From a bacterium (GTDB taxonomy: Bacteria; Zhuqueibacterota; QNDG01; JAFGCO01): a stretch of DNA of 64,000 nt. Below, piece by piece: positions 8,668 through 18,116 of the stretch. Numbering within the stretch: position 1 is the first letter of the stretch; each line of letters opens with the position of its first letter. Below the pieces are notes generated by a model. It did no database searches and was not told where the DNA came from. It saw only the letters and a list, made by a program, of their open reading frames with translations. Made by a program: the position numbers and the translations under genes. The stretch covers positions 105,439-169,438 of the forward strand of contig JAFGGN010000065.1 in the NCBI GenBank assembly GCA_016930535.1, read 5' to 3'.

Positions 8668-9072
8668 ATGATCATTAAGCCCAATCTGAAAAGAATCCGG
8701 TATTTTGTCGGTTTTGTAACTATCCTGGGATGTTTTTTCATTTTAACGGGATTACTGGCAGGTCAAATCCTGATTATCATCGCGGGCATCCTGGCCGTGC
8801 TGTATTTTCCCGCGGTAAAATGGCGGATGCGGATCATGATTCAGGATGATTCCATGACCTATGTCGGATTGCTCCAACGGTTTACTTTAAAGTGGGAAGA
8901 GATACGGGAACTGGTTCCCATGCACCGATACGGATATCCGGCAAACCGGATTTACGGACCGCTCGTATACGAGCTGAGAACGGAAAAAGGCTGTAAAAAA
9001 ATCGATTTCCTCTATTTTGCCGGTCCGGGATTCAGGGAAATCGAACGGAGAATCCACAATAAGCCATCCTGA
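8668..9072 (+). CDS. Small membrane protein with C-terminal PH-like domain
   Basis: 134 residues. Two hydrophobic helices (about 10-30 and 33-50) are followed by a soluble beta-rich part with the pattern of bacterial PH-like domains (MTYVGLLQRFTLKWEEIREL). AAGGGA stands before the ATG. No catalytic motif and no known function. It may form a short unit with the VOC gene 64 bp upstream. Confidence 0.65.
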   Translation: MIIKPNLKRIRYFVGFVTILGCFFILTGLLAGQILIIIAGILAVLYFPAVKWRMRIMIQDDSMTYVGLLQRFTLKWEEIRELVPMHRYGYPANRIYGPLVYELRTEKGCKKIDFLYFAGPGFREIERRIHNKPS

Positions 9073-9670
9073 TCCTGATATATCCGTGATGATGTAACCT
9101 TCCCGCCTCCTGAAACGTCTGTAAATAAATCCCTTGGAATGAAAAACCGACATAGTGGAGCGTCAATCCATGCGTGATAGGGTATTTATATTTATTTTAA
9201 TAATCTTGCTTGGCCGTGATCATTTGATTAATATGGTTTATTCAGCAAATTCAAATAAAAAAGAAAAGATTTATTGTCAGGAAAATGCTGCTTGTCCGCT
9301 GAAACCTGAACGGACACAGTCAAATCATGATTTGTTTGAGACGATGAGAGCGGAGATTCTGTGTTGGCCGTTGAGGCGATCGGCGCGTGTCCCCGACATG
9401 TGTGAATGACTACCAATATCATATGACCTGTGTCTTTAAACCATGCCATTTCCCTTGCATCTGTTGAAAAAAATCCGCATCTTTACCTGAGCATCATGAC
9501 ACCCGCGTGCAGCCTGGCTTTGTAACCGTGAAAAACAGGTTTCTGCGGGCTGAAGGCGGCAATCCCGGTGAAATATGTCGTAACCGGCAGAAAAAACCGG
9601 TCTTGCATATCGTGTCATACGGATTACCATTATAACTATTTCAGACACCATAGTATAGAATGGTATTCTC
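9073..9670. other. Spacer of about 600 bp, no convincing gene
   Basis: The only forward frame of note (9155-9409, 84 residues) lacks a ribosome site, codon character or family signature, and I do not accept it. Just before the sensor kinase there is a short dyad (ACCAT/ATGGT at about 9646-9663). The word repeats of other spacers are absent. Upstream control of the kinase probably lies in 9600-9670. Confidence 0.5.
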
Positions 9671-12600
9671 ATGTTCCCTTTTAAGCGATTCTTCTTTCTG
9701 ACATTATGGTCCTTCATTCTTAATTCCGGCCTGTTCGGGCTGACCCCGAATTCATATCTGCGGTTCAGTCATTTGACTGTCGAAAACGGATTGTCCCATA
9801 ATAAGGTAAATACGATCTGTCAGGACCATCTTGGTTTTGTATGGTTCGGAACCAATGAAGGGATCAGCCGTTATGATGGTTTTGACTTTCGAACGTACAG
9901 GCATGATCCCGGGGATTCCACGACAATTACCAGCAATCTGGTGAAGCATCTCCTGGCGGACCGTGACGGCAATGTATGGGCAGGGATGGAGGGCCGGGGA
10001 TTGTGTGTTTATGACTGGGACAAGGATGAGTTTCAGGAAATCAAGTACAACGGCAACATTCCGTTTTATTATACAATGGCCATGTGTGAAGACTCTAAGG
10101 GGATGATATGGGTAGGATGCAGGGATACGCTGTTTTGCCTGGACAGGAGAACGCATCATGTGGTCGATCGCCGGAGATACGGAAAAAGCCCCGATAATAA
10201 CATGATCATGTCCCTGTATGAAGATTCCAGGTCGAATTTGTGGGTAGGCACCAACAGCAACGGGCTGTACCTGTTCAATCCGGAAACCCGTCAGTTTGTG
10301 CGTCATTTTCTTAAAACGGGCAATCCGCGCGCTCTGAACAGTAATGCCATCAATACCATTTATGAGGACCGGTCAGGGCGTCTCTGGATCGGCACAAATG
10401 ATAATGGACTTTATTTGTTCGATTATCAGGATTCAACGTTTCATCAAATAAATCTGGATCCGGATCAGGAGCGGAGCAGTCGAATACGATCCATCGTGGA
10501 AGACAGGGAAGGAAAGTTGTGGGTAGGAACACGAAGCGGCCTTTATTTGAAGATTGGAACCGGCAATACATTTATCCGTTACGCTCACAGTGATCATATG
10601 TTTTCTCAACTGGGCAACAGCTCGGTAATCACGGTTTTTATCGACAGCAATGAGATCATGTGGGTCGGCACCTATGCAGGAGGTGTCAGCTATGCCGATC
10701 TCAGGCAGAAGCCGTTTATCCACTATCATACTAAAAATAGTGTTCCATATGCATTGAACGATCCGATCGTATTTTCTTTTATGGAGGACCATGCAGGTAA
10801 TCTCTGGGTGGGTACGGAAGACGGCGGCATCAATGTGCTGAGTCAAAAGACGGGCACATTCAGATTTTTTAAAAATGATCCGTCTGACAGGAACTCCCTG
10901 CGAAGCAACAATATCAAGGCCATGGTACCTGACAACCGCGGGAATATCTGGATCGGCACATACGGCGGCGGTCTGAATTACTATATGCAAAACGCACGGA
11001 AATTCGTCCATTTTCAAATCCCTGTCGAGGGCACCCATGATACGCTGGATCCCAATATTTATACACTTCATATGGATTCGGAGCAAAATTTATATATTGG
11101 CACGGGTGACGGATTGTACCGGCTGCTCAGTGCGAGGCAGCGATTGATCTATATGAACAGAGAGCTGAACGATACGCAGCATCTGCTGAATTATGTGCGG
11201 GCGATTTATGAAGACCACCGGAATCGGATCTGGATAGGCACCTATGAAAACGGATTGCTCCTGATAGACAGGCAGTCCAATACACTGAAACAGGTTTATG
11301 ATGATTCGCAAACCGGCGCCGTGTTTACCATATATGAAGATACAGGGGAGAATCTCTGGTTCGGCAGTGAAAATGGCTTGTTCTGCATCGCCGGGGAAGC
11401 GGGCGAACTCATCCACCATACGGATGGCAATGGTGTGACCTTCGGTTCTGTGCTGGGCATACTTGAAGATGGAAATCAAAACCTGTGGATCAGCACATCA
11501 TCATCCGGGTTGATACAGGGCATCGGCGCTGTTTCGGATCCTGATCAATTCAGGCTGAAAAAATACGATATGAACGATGGCTTACAGGGCAATCAGTTCA
11601 ATTACAATGCCTATTATAAAAGTAAATCGGGTCATATGTATTTTGGGGGGATCAATGGGTTTAATGTTTTTTCCCCGGAGCAAATAGAGGACAATCCATA
11701 CCGACCTCATATCGTCATTACAAACCTGAAAATTTTCAATGAAACCGTGCCCATTGGCAAGGAATTCATGGGCAGAATCGTTCTTGAGAGATCGATTTCC
11801 CGATGTGACACCGTGGTATTGTCTTACAAAGACAATGTGTTCACATTTGATTTTACAGCCCCTCATTATACATGTCCGGAAAAGAACCAATTTGCCTATA
11901 TTCTGGAAGGTTTTGAAAAGAAATGGAACACCGTCGGTACCCGGCGGTCTGCCACTTACACCAGCATCGATCCCGGAACCTATGTTTTTCATGTAAAAGG
12001 AGCCAACAGCGATGGCGTTTGGAACGAGGAAGGGACATCGATCACGGTGATTATTACACGGCCCTACTGGCAAACCTGGTGGTTTTATTTAATCATGTTT
12101 GTGTGCGGGTCATTATCGATAATTACGATCCATAAGGTGAGAACCCGGGCGATTCAAAGAAGAAATGAGGAACTCCAGAAAATAAACACCGAACTGAACA
12201 AACAGATGTCTGAAAGAAAACGTGCTGAAGATGCATACCGGGACCTGTATGAAACCGCGCCTGTCGGGTATCATGAAATCGATCGCCAGGGCATTATCGT
12301 CCGTATCAATCAGACTGAGGCCAATCTTCTGGGATATACAAAGGATGAAATGATCGGTCACCATGTATATGATTTTGTTGTCGATCAGGAAGCATCCAGG
12401 ACAGCAATTGAATCTAAAATGACAGGCAAAACACCCCTGGCCGGATTTGAAAGAAAGTATAAGCGTAAAGATGGTTCTGTGATCGATGCCATCATCGAAG
12501 AAGTCCTGATTAAAGACAAGAATAATCAGATTGCAGGTATCCGATCGACAGTGCAGGATATCACCTTGCGGAAGAAAGCGGAACAGCAGTACCAGCAGCT

Positions 12601-13345
12601 CAATGAAAAGCTGGAACAACGTGTTCATGAACGTACAGCTGAACTGGAGGCTGTCAATAAGGAACTGGAAGCATTCTCGTATTCCGTCTCTCACGATCTT
12701 CGGGAACCGCTTCGGGGTATCAGCGGATTCAGCCAGATTTTGAATGAGGATTATTCTGATCAAATCGATGAGGCAGGGAGAGATTATCTTCAAAGGATTT
12801 GCGCAGCCGTCAAGCGGATGTCCAATTTAATCGATGATTTGCTCAAGCTGTCCCGATTGACGAGAAGTAAAATCCGTTTTGAGAAGGTCGATCTGGGGCT
12901 GTTGGCTGATGCGGCCATCGATGAACTCCTGCAATCCAGGCCAAAAAGAAAGATCCGGTTCGTGAAAGCCGGGGATCTTGTGGTCAGGGGCGACAAGCCG
13001 CTCCTGAATATCATGATAAAAAATCTGATGCAGAATGCATGGAAATTCACATTAAAGCAGGACCAGCCAATAATTGAGCTGGGCCGGATGAAAATAAAAA
13101 ATCAGACCGTTTTTTATATCAGGGATAACGGCGTTGGTTTTGATATGACCTATTCGGACAAGTTATTTGAGGTTTTCCAGCGTCAGCACAACGAATTTGA
13201 GGGGACGGGTATCGGTCTGGCCACGGTTCAGCGAATTATTCGCCGACACGGGGGCCGGATCTGGGCCGAGGGAAAAGTGGGCGAGGGGGCCACATTCTTT
13301 TTCACTTTCAGGTCATCGAAAATGCTTTCGGCTACTATACGATGA
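9671..13345 (+). CDS. Propeller-type sensor histidine kinase (Reg_prop, Y_Y_Y, PAS, HisKA, HATPase)
   Basis: 1224 residues. Signal peptide or first helix at about 1-22. Two seven-bladed-propeller-like stretches of Reg_prop repeats (about 35-680) recur as EDRSGRLWIGTNDNGLYLF-type units. A Y_Y_Y domain follows at about 710-780, a transmembrane helix at about 802-820 (WWFYLIMFVCGSLSIITI), and a cytoplasmic PAS domain at about 850-970. HisKA has phospho-acceptor His1008 in SVSHDLREPLRGI, a phytochrome-like H box. HATPase_c has GVGFD and GTGIGLATV. There is no receiver or AraC domain, so this is a plain kinase rather than the hybrid form common in Bacteroides. The sensor should face the periplasm and is likely to detect an oligosaccharide or other solute. 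No response regulator is adjacent. The stop at 13343-13345 lies within foreign-looking sequence of a broken gene. Confidence 0.9.
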   Translation: MFPFKRFFFLTLWSFILNSGLFGLTPNSYLRFSHLTVENGLSHNKVNTICQDHLGFVWFGTNEGISRYDGFDFRTYRHDPGDSTTITSNLVKHLLADRDGNVWAGMEGRGLCVYDWDKDEFQEIKYNGNIPFYYTMAMCEDSKGMIWVGCRDTLFCLDRRTHHVVDRRRYGKSPDNNMIMSLYEDSRSNLWVGTNSNGLYLFNPETRQFVRHFLKTGNPRALNSNAINTIYEDRSGRLWIGTNDNGLYLFDYQDSTFHQINLDPDQERSSRIRSIVEDREGKLWVGTRSGLYLKIGTGNTFIRYAHSDHMFSQLGNSSVITVFIDSNEIMWVGTYAGGVSYADLRQKPFIHYHTKNSVPYALNDPIVFSFMEDHAGNLWVGTEDGGINVLSQKTGTFRFFKNDPSDRNSLRSNNIKAMVPDNRGNIWIGTYGGGLNYYMQNARKFVHFQIPVEGTHDTLDPNIYTLHMDSEQNLYIGTGDGLYRLLSARQRLIYMNRELNDTQHLLNYVRAIYEDHRNRIWIGTYENGLLLIDRQSNTLKQVYDDSQTGAVFTIYEDTGENLWFGSENGLFCIAGEAGELIHHTDGNGVTFGSVLGILEDGNQNLWISTSSSGLIQGIGAVSDPDQFRLKKYDMNDGLQGNQFNYNAYYKSKSGHMYFGGINGFNVFSPEQIEDNPYRPHIVITNLKIFNETVPIGKEFMGRIVLERSISRCDTVVLSYKDNVFTFDFTAPHYTCPEKNQFAYILEGFEKKWNTVGTRRSATYTSIDPGTYVFHVKGANSDGVWNEEGTSITVIITRPYWQTWWFYLIMFVCGSLSIITIHKVRTRAIQRRNEELQKINTELNKQMSERKRAEDAYRDLYETAPVGYHEIDRQGIIVRINQTEANLLGYTKDEMIGHHVYDFVVDQEASRTAIESKMTGKTPLAGFERKYKRKDGSVIDAIIEEVLIKDKNNQIAGIRSTVQDITLRKKAEQQYQQLNEKLEQRVHERTAELEAVNKELEAFSYSVSHDLREPLRGISGFSQILNEDYSDQIDEAGRDYLQRICAAVKRMSNLIDDLLKLSRLTRSKIRFEKVDLGLLADAAIDELLQSRPKRKIRFVKAGDLVVRGDKPLLNIMIKNLMQNAWKFTLKQDQPIIELGRMKIKNQTVFYIRDNGVGFDMTYSDKLFEVFQRQHNEFEGTGIGLATVQRIIRRHGGRIWAEGKVGEGATFFFTFRSSKMLSATIR

Positions 13346-13913
13346 TTGTGCAGCATAGCGGTCAGCTGCCAGTGGAGCCAATGTGCTGCAATGGCCTTCG
13401 AATGGCGGCATCAATCAGCAATGGACCATTGCCTATGTGGACAGCGGCTGGTACAAAGTAACGGCCAGACACAGCGGCAAGTGCCTCGAGGTCGCAAACG
13501 GCAGCACAGCAGACGGTGCGAATGTCCGCCAATATACTGACAACGGTGACAATGCACAGCGGTGGCAGTTTGGTTTGGCCGGCGCTCCGGTTTCGGTTTC
13601 GGAAACAGAAGGCCGAAACCTGGTCGAGGCTTTCACGCTCGAACAAAATGTTCCCAATCCGTTCAATCCGGACACGGAGATTCGGTATCACCTGGCAACG
13701 GCGGCAACAATCCGGCTTGAAATTGTGGATATTCTTGGACGAAGGGTCAGAGTATTGAATGCCGGCCATGTGCCGGCCGGAACAACCAGTATCCGCTGGG
13801 ATGCCAAAAGCACTGTCGGAATGCAGGTGCCGGCCGGCTTGTATTTCTGCCGGCTGCGTGTCGAAACACCCGGTCAGGTTTTTTAAAAACCTGGAAGATG
13901 CTGTTGTTGAAGG
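13312..13913 (+). pseudogene. Remnant of a ricin-type lectin / T9SS surface protein
   Basis: Three pieces in different frames. At 13312-13365 the frame reads VIENAFGYYTMIVQHSGQ, the start of a ricin-B repeat. At about 13368-13886 the next frame continues ASGANVLQWPSNGG, INQQW, YYKVTARHSGKC-like repeat sequence and then a T9SS domain (NVPNPFNPDTEIRYHL ... GLYFCRL). The final KTWKMLLLK is in a third frame after a T6A5 run and has lost its stop. A piece containing the repeat's KCLDV-type strand is missing near 13365. Two frame changes, an internal deletion and no start or signal peptide mark it as decayed. It overlaps the kinase stop, so the kinase end was probably set by the rearrangement. A sequencing error could explain the T6A5 shift but not the rest. 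Confidence 0.75.
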
Positions 13914-13960
13914 AGCGGGCCCGGCATTATCGAAATATTACAGAAACGGAGACAAAGCAA

Positions 13961-14509
13961 ATGAAAAGAAAAGAATTCCTGAACTCGATATGCCTCTCAG
14001 GCGCATGTGCCTGTTCGGCATCCATGTTACTGGCCCAGGATACGGGCAGTGCCGCAGAAAATGAGAAACCGAAGGAAGACTGGCGAATTGGTTTTTCAAA
14101 AACACGCTACACAAAGCTGATGGAAATTCTTCAGTCCAAATTGACCGAAGAAGAATTTTCCGAAATCATTCAATTGCTGGGAAGGGCCTGTTCGGCCAGT
14201 ATCGGATTTATTCAGACTTACGCAGGCGATCCCGACGGATATTTAAAAGAGTTAAAGCGACGCTGGAATGAAAATTCGGTTTATGACCGGGAGAATGGCG
14301 TGATTACGGTCTCTTCCGAGGAAAGGACGGAATGTGTCTGCCCGTTGATCGATACGGCGAAAGTTTCCCATAAAGTCTGTGATTGTTCGCTCGGCTGGCA
14401 AAAACAGACCTTTGAAACGGTACTCGGTAAAAAAGTGGATGTGGAAATCAAGGAATCGATTATTCGCGGCGGCAAAAAGTGCACATTTGAAATACGGATT
14501 CTGGCATAG
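13961..14509 (+). CDS. Exported Cys-rich protein of unknown function
   Basis: 182 residues from the ATG at 13961 (GGAGAC upstream). The N-terminus MKRKEFLNSICLSGACACS looks like an export signal, possibly lipoprotein-like, ending near LLAQ. The C-terminal half has a cysteine cluster (TECVCPLI, then VCDCSLGWQKQTFE) and ends with GGKKCTFEIRI. This layout recalls uncharacterised DUF6144-type and ATC-hydrolase/V4R-like proteins, where the cysteines would bind a metal; that link is from memory and weak. The frame is open upstream through the T9SS debris, but the family-like start and ribosome site favour 13961. Confidence 0.6.
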   Translation: MKRKEFLNSICLSGACACSASMLLAQDTGSAAENEKPKEDWRIGFSKTRYTKLMEILQSKLTEEEFSEIIQLLGRACSASIGFIQTYAGDPDGYLKELKRRWNENSVYDRENGVITVSSEERTECVCPLIDTAKVSHKVCDCSLGWQKQTFETVLGKKVDVEIKESIIRGGKKCTFEIRILA

Positions 14510-14589
14510 GTCATATAGATGGTCGTGAAGCACGGATAACGGATCCGCAACCCGCTGATGCATCAGACCATTTGTCAGGGAGACTTCAG

Positions 14590-15063
14590 ATGCAGATGAA
14601 ACCCATCGGAATCATTCATACACCCTTTCAGAAGCCGGAAGGCATGCCCATTCAGCCCTCAGGCGCCGCGGGTGTAAAAGGCACGGTCGAAGTGTTCAGG
14701 GAATTCAGGGCCGGACTGAAGGATGTGGACGGTTTTTCCCACCTTGTCCTCATTTACCGGTTCCACCAGAGCAGCGGTTTCTGCCTCGAGGTGGTCCCGT
14801 TCATGGACTCCCGGACCCGCGGGCTTTTCGCCACGCGCGCACCGCGCAGACCGAATCCGATCGGGCTGTCCGTGGTTCTGCTGGACAGGATCGAAGACGG
14901 ATGCCTTTACGTAGAGAACGTGGATATGCTGAACGGAACGCCGCTTCTGGACATCAAGCCTTATGTGCCCGAATTCGACAGTCCGGGGCCCGTCCGGACC
15001 GGATGGCTGGAGCAGGCCCGGAAAACCGTGGCGGACAGGAAGTCGGATCGAAGATTCATGTAG
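14590..15063 (+). CDS. trmO: tRNA (N6-threonylcarbamoyladenosine(37)-N6)-methyltransferase TrmO
   Basis: 157 residues, a single UPF0066/TsaA-like beta-barrel. It contains IGIIHTPF at the start, the SAM-binding TRAPRRPNPIGLSVV motif (within about 78-98) and the LDIKPYVPEFD ending that typifies YaeB/TrmO. The enzyme adds a methyl group to t6A37 of tRNA-Thr-type anticodon loops. It lacks the long C-terminal domain of the E. coli protein, as in many short bacterial and archaeal versions. ATG at 14590 with GGGAGA about eight bases upstream was preferred to the TTG at 14572. It stands alone, convergent with the LytTR regulator. Confidence 0.88.
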   Translation: MQMKPIGIIHTPFQKPEGMPIQPSGAAGVKGTVEVFREFRAGLKDVDGFSHLVLIYRFHQSSGFCLEVVPFMDSRTRGLFATRAPRRPNPIGLSVVLLDRIEDGCLYVENVDMLNGTPLLDIKPYVPEFDSPGPVRTGWLEQARKTVADRKSDRRFM

Positions 15064-15224
15064 AACGGCGGTCTGCTGAAAATCCGGTCCGGAGAGCGTG
15101 TGAAACCGTTCCTGTGTTTTACGCGGACGCTTGCTTATAAACATATGATTAAAAGATGGAGAAAAAAACGAATGCGCCGTCGTGTACACCGGCGCATTTT
15201 GAATTTGGCCTTTTCCCGGAAGGT

Positions 15225-15947
15225 TTATCCGAACCGGTGCTTCAGACGAGCCGCATAACGGCGGCTGATAATGAGCGGAGCCTCGACACCTTTCAGATAC
15301 ACACGGAAGGAATAATTGAACCATTCCTCGAGCCGGTCGATAAATTCCATATTGATGATCGTGGACCGGTGAATGCGGCAGAACTGGGCTTCGGGAAGCC
15401 GGGTTTCCCATTCCCGCAGAGACTTCTGTGTGAGTCCCTTTTCTCCGTTGGTCATCAATACTTCGGAGTAGTCACCTGCCGAATTGATATATAGAATCGT
15501 ATTGATTTTCAGGAACTTGAGATGATTACCAAGGGTCAGGAACAGCCGGTCATTGTAATTCAGCCTGCGTTTCTGCACGACCGCGGGTGAATCATCATCC
15601 AGACGTTCCAGGGTTCTTCCCAGCCTGTCCGGATTGATGGGTTTAAGCAGATAATCGAGCGCGTTGACCTCAAAGGCCCGGATGGCGAACTCGTCAAAAG
15701 CGGTGACAAAGATAATTTTGATATCACTGTCGATGTTTCCCAGCAGATCGAATCCGGATTCTCCGGGCATCTGGATGTCCAGGAAAATGACATCCGGCTT
15801 GCTTTTCTCCACGCTTTTCACGGCACTGGACACGGATTCCGCTTCGCCGATCACATGAATGTGCTCGAAATTCTGCAGGAGAGCGATCAGGTCTTTGCGG
15901 GCCAGGCGTTCGTCATCGACGATCAGCGCATTGTACTGTTTCTTCAT
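15225..15947 (-). CDS. LytTR-family response regulator
   Basis: 240 residues. REC domain (about 5-120) with acidic pair DDE at 11-13, phospho-acceptor Asp57 (VIFLDIQMPG), T in FVTAFDE and Lys in LLKPI. LytTR DNA-binding domain at about 140-240 (INTILYINSAGDYSEVL ... FCRIHRSTIINM). It would bind direct repeats upstream of its targets. Its start overlaps the 3' end of the second LytS kinase gene by 35 bp, so both are translated from one message. The divergent susC/susD pair 2.7 kb upstream of it is a reasonable target but unproven. Confidence 0.92.
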   Translation of the reverse strand: MKKQYNALIVDDERLARKDLIALLQNFEHIHVIGEAESVSSAVKSVEKSKPDVIFLDIQMPGESGFDLLGNIDSDIKIIFVTAFDEFAIRAFEVNALDYLLKPINPDRLGRTLERLDDDSPAVVQKRRLNYNDRLFLTLGNHLKFLKINTILYINSAGDYSEVLMTNGEKGLTQKSLREWETRLPEAQFCRIHRSTIINMEFIDRLEEWFNYSFRVYLKGVEAPLIISRRYAARLKHRFG

Positions 15948-17025
15948 GGACGGGCTTCACAATTTTATGAATTTCAATATGGACGGTCACCCAACCGTCT
16001 TTTTCACCGGTTGTCAGGCTGAAATTTTCGGGATAAAGTGAATCGAGATGTTTGCGGACCATGGACAGGCCGTGAGTCAGACCGTTCTCCCTGCCGTTTG
16101 CCGGCGTAATCCATCTGCCCGTATTGGCGATCTCTACATATAGCGTGCTTCCCCGCATTTCTGTCCGGAGCCTGATTCTGAGCGGCAGCGCACTGGTCTT
16201 TAATCCGTATTTGATGGCGTTTTCGGCAAGCGGATACAGCAGGAAGCTGATCACCGGACAGGATTCGGTCACAGGATCCACATCGTAATGTACCTTCAGT
16301 TTGTCTTCATACCGGCGCTTCTCGATGGAAAAATAATGCCGTATGGCTTCGAGTTCGTAATGGAGCGGTACAACGCTCTGATCCTTGCTGATCAGGCTGT
16401 ATCTCAGAAATTCGGAAAGTTCGGTGATCATTTGTTTGGCGTTTTGCCTGTTTTCTCCGATCAATGCACGAATGGCATTCAGGGCGTTAAACAGAAAATG
16501 CGGATTCAGCTGATAATGAATCATCTGCAATTGCGCCTTCTGTGTCTGTTCCCTGGCCATCCTGGCCCGTTCTTTCTGATCGTTCCAGGCCCTCCAGAAT
16601 TTAATGGTGAAATACAGGGCGCTCCAGGAAGTCAACAGCACCGTATTGAAGAACACGGTCACAATCATTTTCGTGACGGCGTGGTCCCGGAGCATTTTGT
16701 TCCAGTCCGGCCAGCCGTAGGCGATGGTGCCCCAGAGCATCTGAAATCCCCAGACCCAGATATTCGCTGCGACAAACGAGCAGCCCAGCGTCGTCAGGCT
16801 CAGAACAAGAATGGACTGGGATCGGGACGCCAATCTGCGGTACACCTGCCTCATGCCGCATGAGATCAGAAAACCCGTAATAATCACGAGAATGACACGG
16901 AAAACATCCATGGGTCTGATCTCGCGGAAGAGAATCATATGAACAAAATACAACAGGCCGTACAGTCCCCATCCGCAGATCTGAATGCGCCAGAACGTGG
17001 TGATTTTACTGTTCATGTCATGCAT
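15913..17025 (-). CDS. LytS/YehU-family sensor histidine kinase (second of two)
   Basis: 370 residues. Four predicted membrane helices in residues 10-145, a short coiled stretch, then a His_kinase (PF06580-type) domain with QLNPHFLFNALNAIRAL at about 178 and HATPase_c with PLAENAIKYGLK. The phospho-acceptor is the His of NPHFLFN. No extracellular sensor domain, so it must sense within the membrane, by contact or through a partner. Close paralogue of the kinase gene 14 bp upstream; the conserved blocks (RYEDKL, SLISKDQS versus SLMNNDHT) show a tandem duplication. The pair may form heterodimers acting on the single LytTR regulator. Confidence 0.9.
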   Translation of the reverse strand: MHDMNSKITTFWRIQICGWGLYGLLYFVHMILFREIRPMDVFRVILVIITGFLISCGMRQVYRRLASRSQSILVLSLTTLGCSFVAANIWVWGFQMLWGTIAYGWPDWNKMLRDHAVTKMIVTVFFNTVLLTSWSALYFTIKFWRAWNDQKERARMAREQTQKAQLQMIHYQLNPHFLFNALNAIRALIGENRQNAKQMITELSEFLRYSLISKDQSVVPLHYELEAIRHYFSIEKRRYEDKLKVHYDVDPVTESCPVISFLLYPLAENAIKYGLKTSALPLRIRLRTEMRGSTLYVEIANTGRWITPANGRENGLTHGLSMVRKHLDSLYPENFSLTTGEKDGWVTVHIEIHKIVKPVHEETVQCADRR

Positions 17026-17039
17026 GATGTTCTCTTTTT

Positions 17040-18116
17040 TTAATTTTTGTAGATTTCCATCATGATATGAACTTCATTTTGTGTTTTACGGATTATCAGA
17101 CGGTGGTGCTGCGGGAAGGCGTTTTCAAGACGCTGTCTGACGTTTTCAAGACCGGTACCGGTGCTGTAATCCATATAATTGCCGTCTTCCTGTTCTATCC
17201 ATTTACCCGTGTTGCATACGGTCAGTTTCAGCTTGTGTTCCTGCACACGGGCCTGGATGCGGATTTTCAGGGGCAGGGAGCTGGTTCTCATGCCGTACTT
17301 GATGGCATTTTCAGCCAGGGGATGAATGAGAAAACTGATCACGGGATATTCTTCGGCCTCGGGATCAATATCGAAATTGACGTCCAGTTTATCCTCATAC
17401 CGTTTCTTTTCAATCGAAAAGTAGTGGCGCAGTGCATCGATTTCATGCTTCAGAGGAATATCCGTGTGGTCATTGTTCATCAGTGAATATCTCAGGAATT
17501 CCGAGAGTTCCGTAATCATCATACGTGCCTGTGTCTCGTTCTCGTCGATCAGAGCCCGTACTGAATTCAGTGCATTGAACAGAAAATGCGGATTGAGCTG
17601 GTATCTGAGCATTTGAAGCTGTGAGCGTTTGGCAAGCAAATCGGCCCGTTCCGTACGGAACATCTGCTGCTGCCACGTCATCCAGAATTTGATCACAAAA
17701 TAGCAAGTGCTCCACGCAAAAAGCAGCAGTTCCCAGTAAAATGTATTCAGCAGATAGTTCTTGAAGGTAATGGGCATGGTTTCCTGATTGCCGCTTTTCA
17801 TAGCCAGATCCAGAAGCAGATCGAAGCCGTACCAGATATTGGCTGTCACGAGCGTGACGCCCAGGACGATGAATACGAGCTTCGACAGCGCGATGGACTG
17901 CAGCCTGACATTCCGGTATATACTGTGCATGAGCAGGCTGAGCAGAAAGCCCGTGAATGCGACCAGCATGCCCCAAAGCATGGCCTTGGGCATGAACACT
18001 TTGGCCGAGGCGTGTATGAGACAGATGAACAGCAGATAGAATCCCCATCCCATGCACTGCAGGATCCAGAACATGGTTCTTTTCTGCCTGGGTTTGTCGA
18101 AATTAACGGGAGACAA
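17040..18116 (-). CDS. LytS/YehU-family sensor histidine kinase (first of two)
   Basis: 358 residues with the same layout as the next gene: four helices at about 15-140, a coil, QLNPHFLFNALNSVRALID near 178, and HATPase_c with PLAENAIKYGMR. Start is TTG at 18116, chosen because GGAG lies eight bases upstream; an ATG 14 codons in would cut into the first helix. First gene of a three-gene operon (kinase, kinase, regulator). Divergent from susC across about 545 bp. Confidence 0.9.
   Translation of the reverse strand: MSPVNFDKPRQKRTMFWILQCMGWGFYLLFICLIHASAKVFMPKAMLWGMLVAFTGFLLSLLMHSIYRNVRLQSIALSKLVFIVLGVTLVTANIWYGFDLLLDLAMKSGNQETMPITFKNYLLNTFYWELLLFAWSTCYFVIKFWMTWQQQMFRTERADLLAKRSQLQMLRYQLNPHFLFNALNSVRALIDENETQARMMITELSEFLRYSLMNNDHTDIPLKHEIDALRHYFSIEKKRYEDKLDVNFDIDPEAEEYPVISFLIHPLAENAIKYGMRTSSLPLKIRIQARVQEHKLKLTVCNTGKWIEQEDGNYMDYSTGTGLENVRQRLENAFPQHHRLIIRKTQNEVHIMMEIYKN

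Noticed and set aside
9155..9409. 84-residue frame in the kinase upstream region
   Set aside because: No ribosome site, no conserved pattern, odd codon mix at the end.
9671..13345. Hybrid two-component system with receiver and AraC domains
   Set aside because: The C-terminus ends with HATPase; no receiver Asp motif or HTH follows.
13383..13886. Intact ricin-type lectin gene starting at 13383
   Set aside because: Starts mid-repeat, lacks signal peptide, and its T9SS tail is frameshifted.
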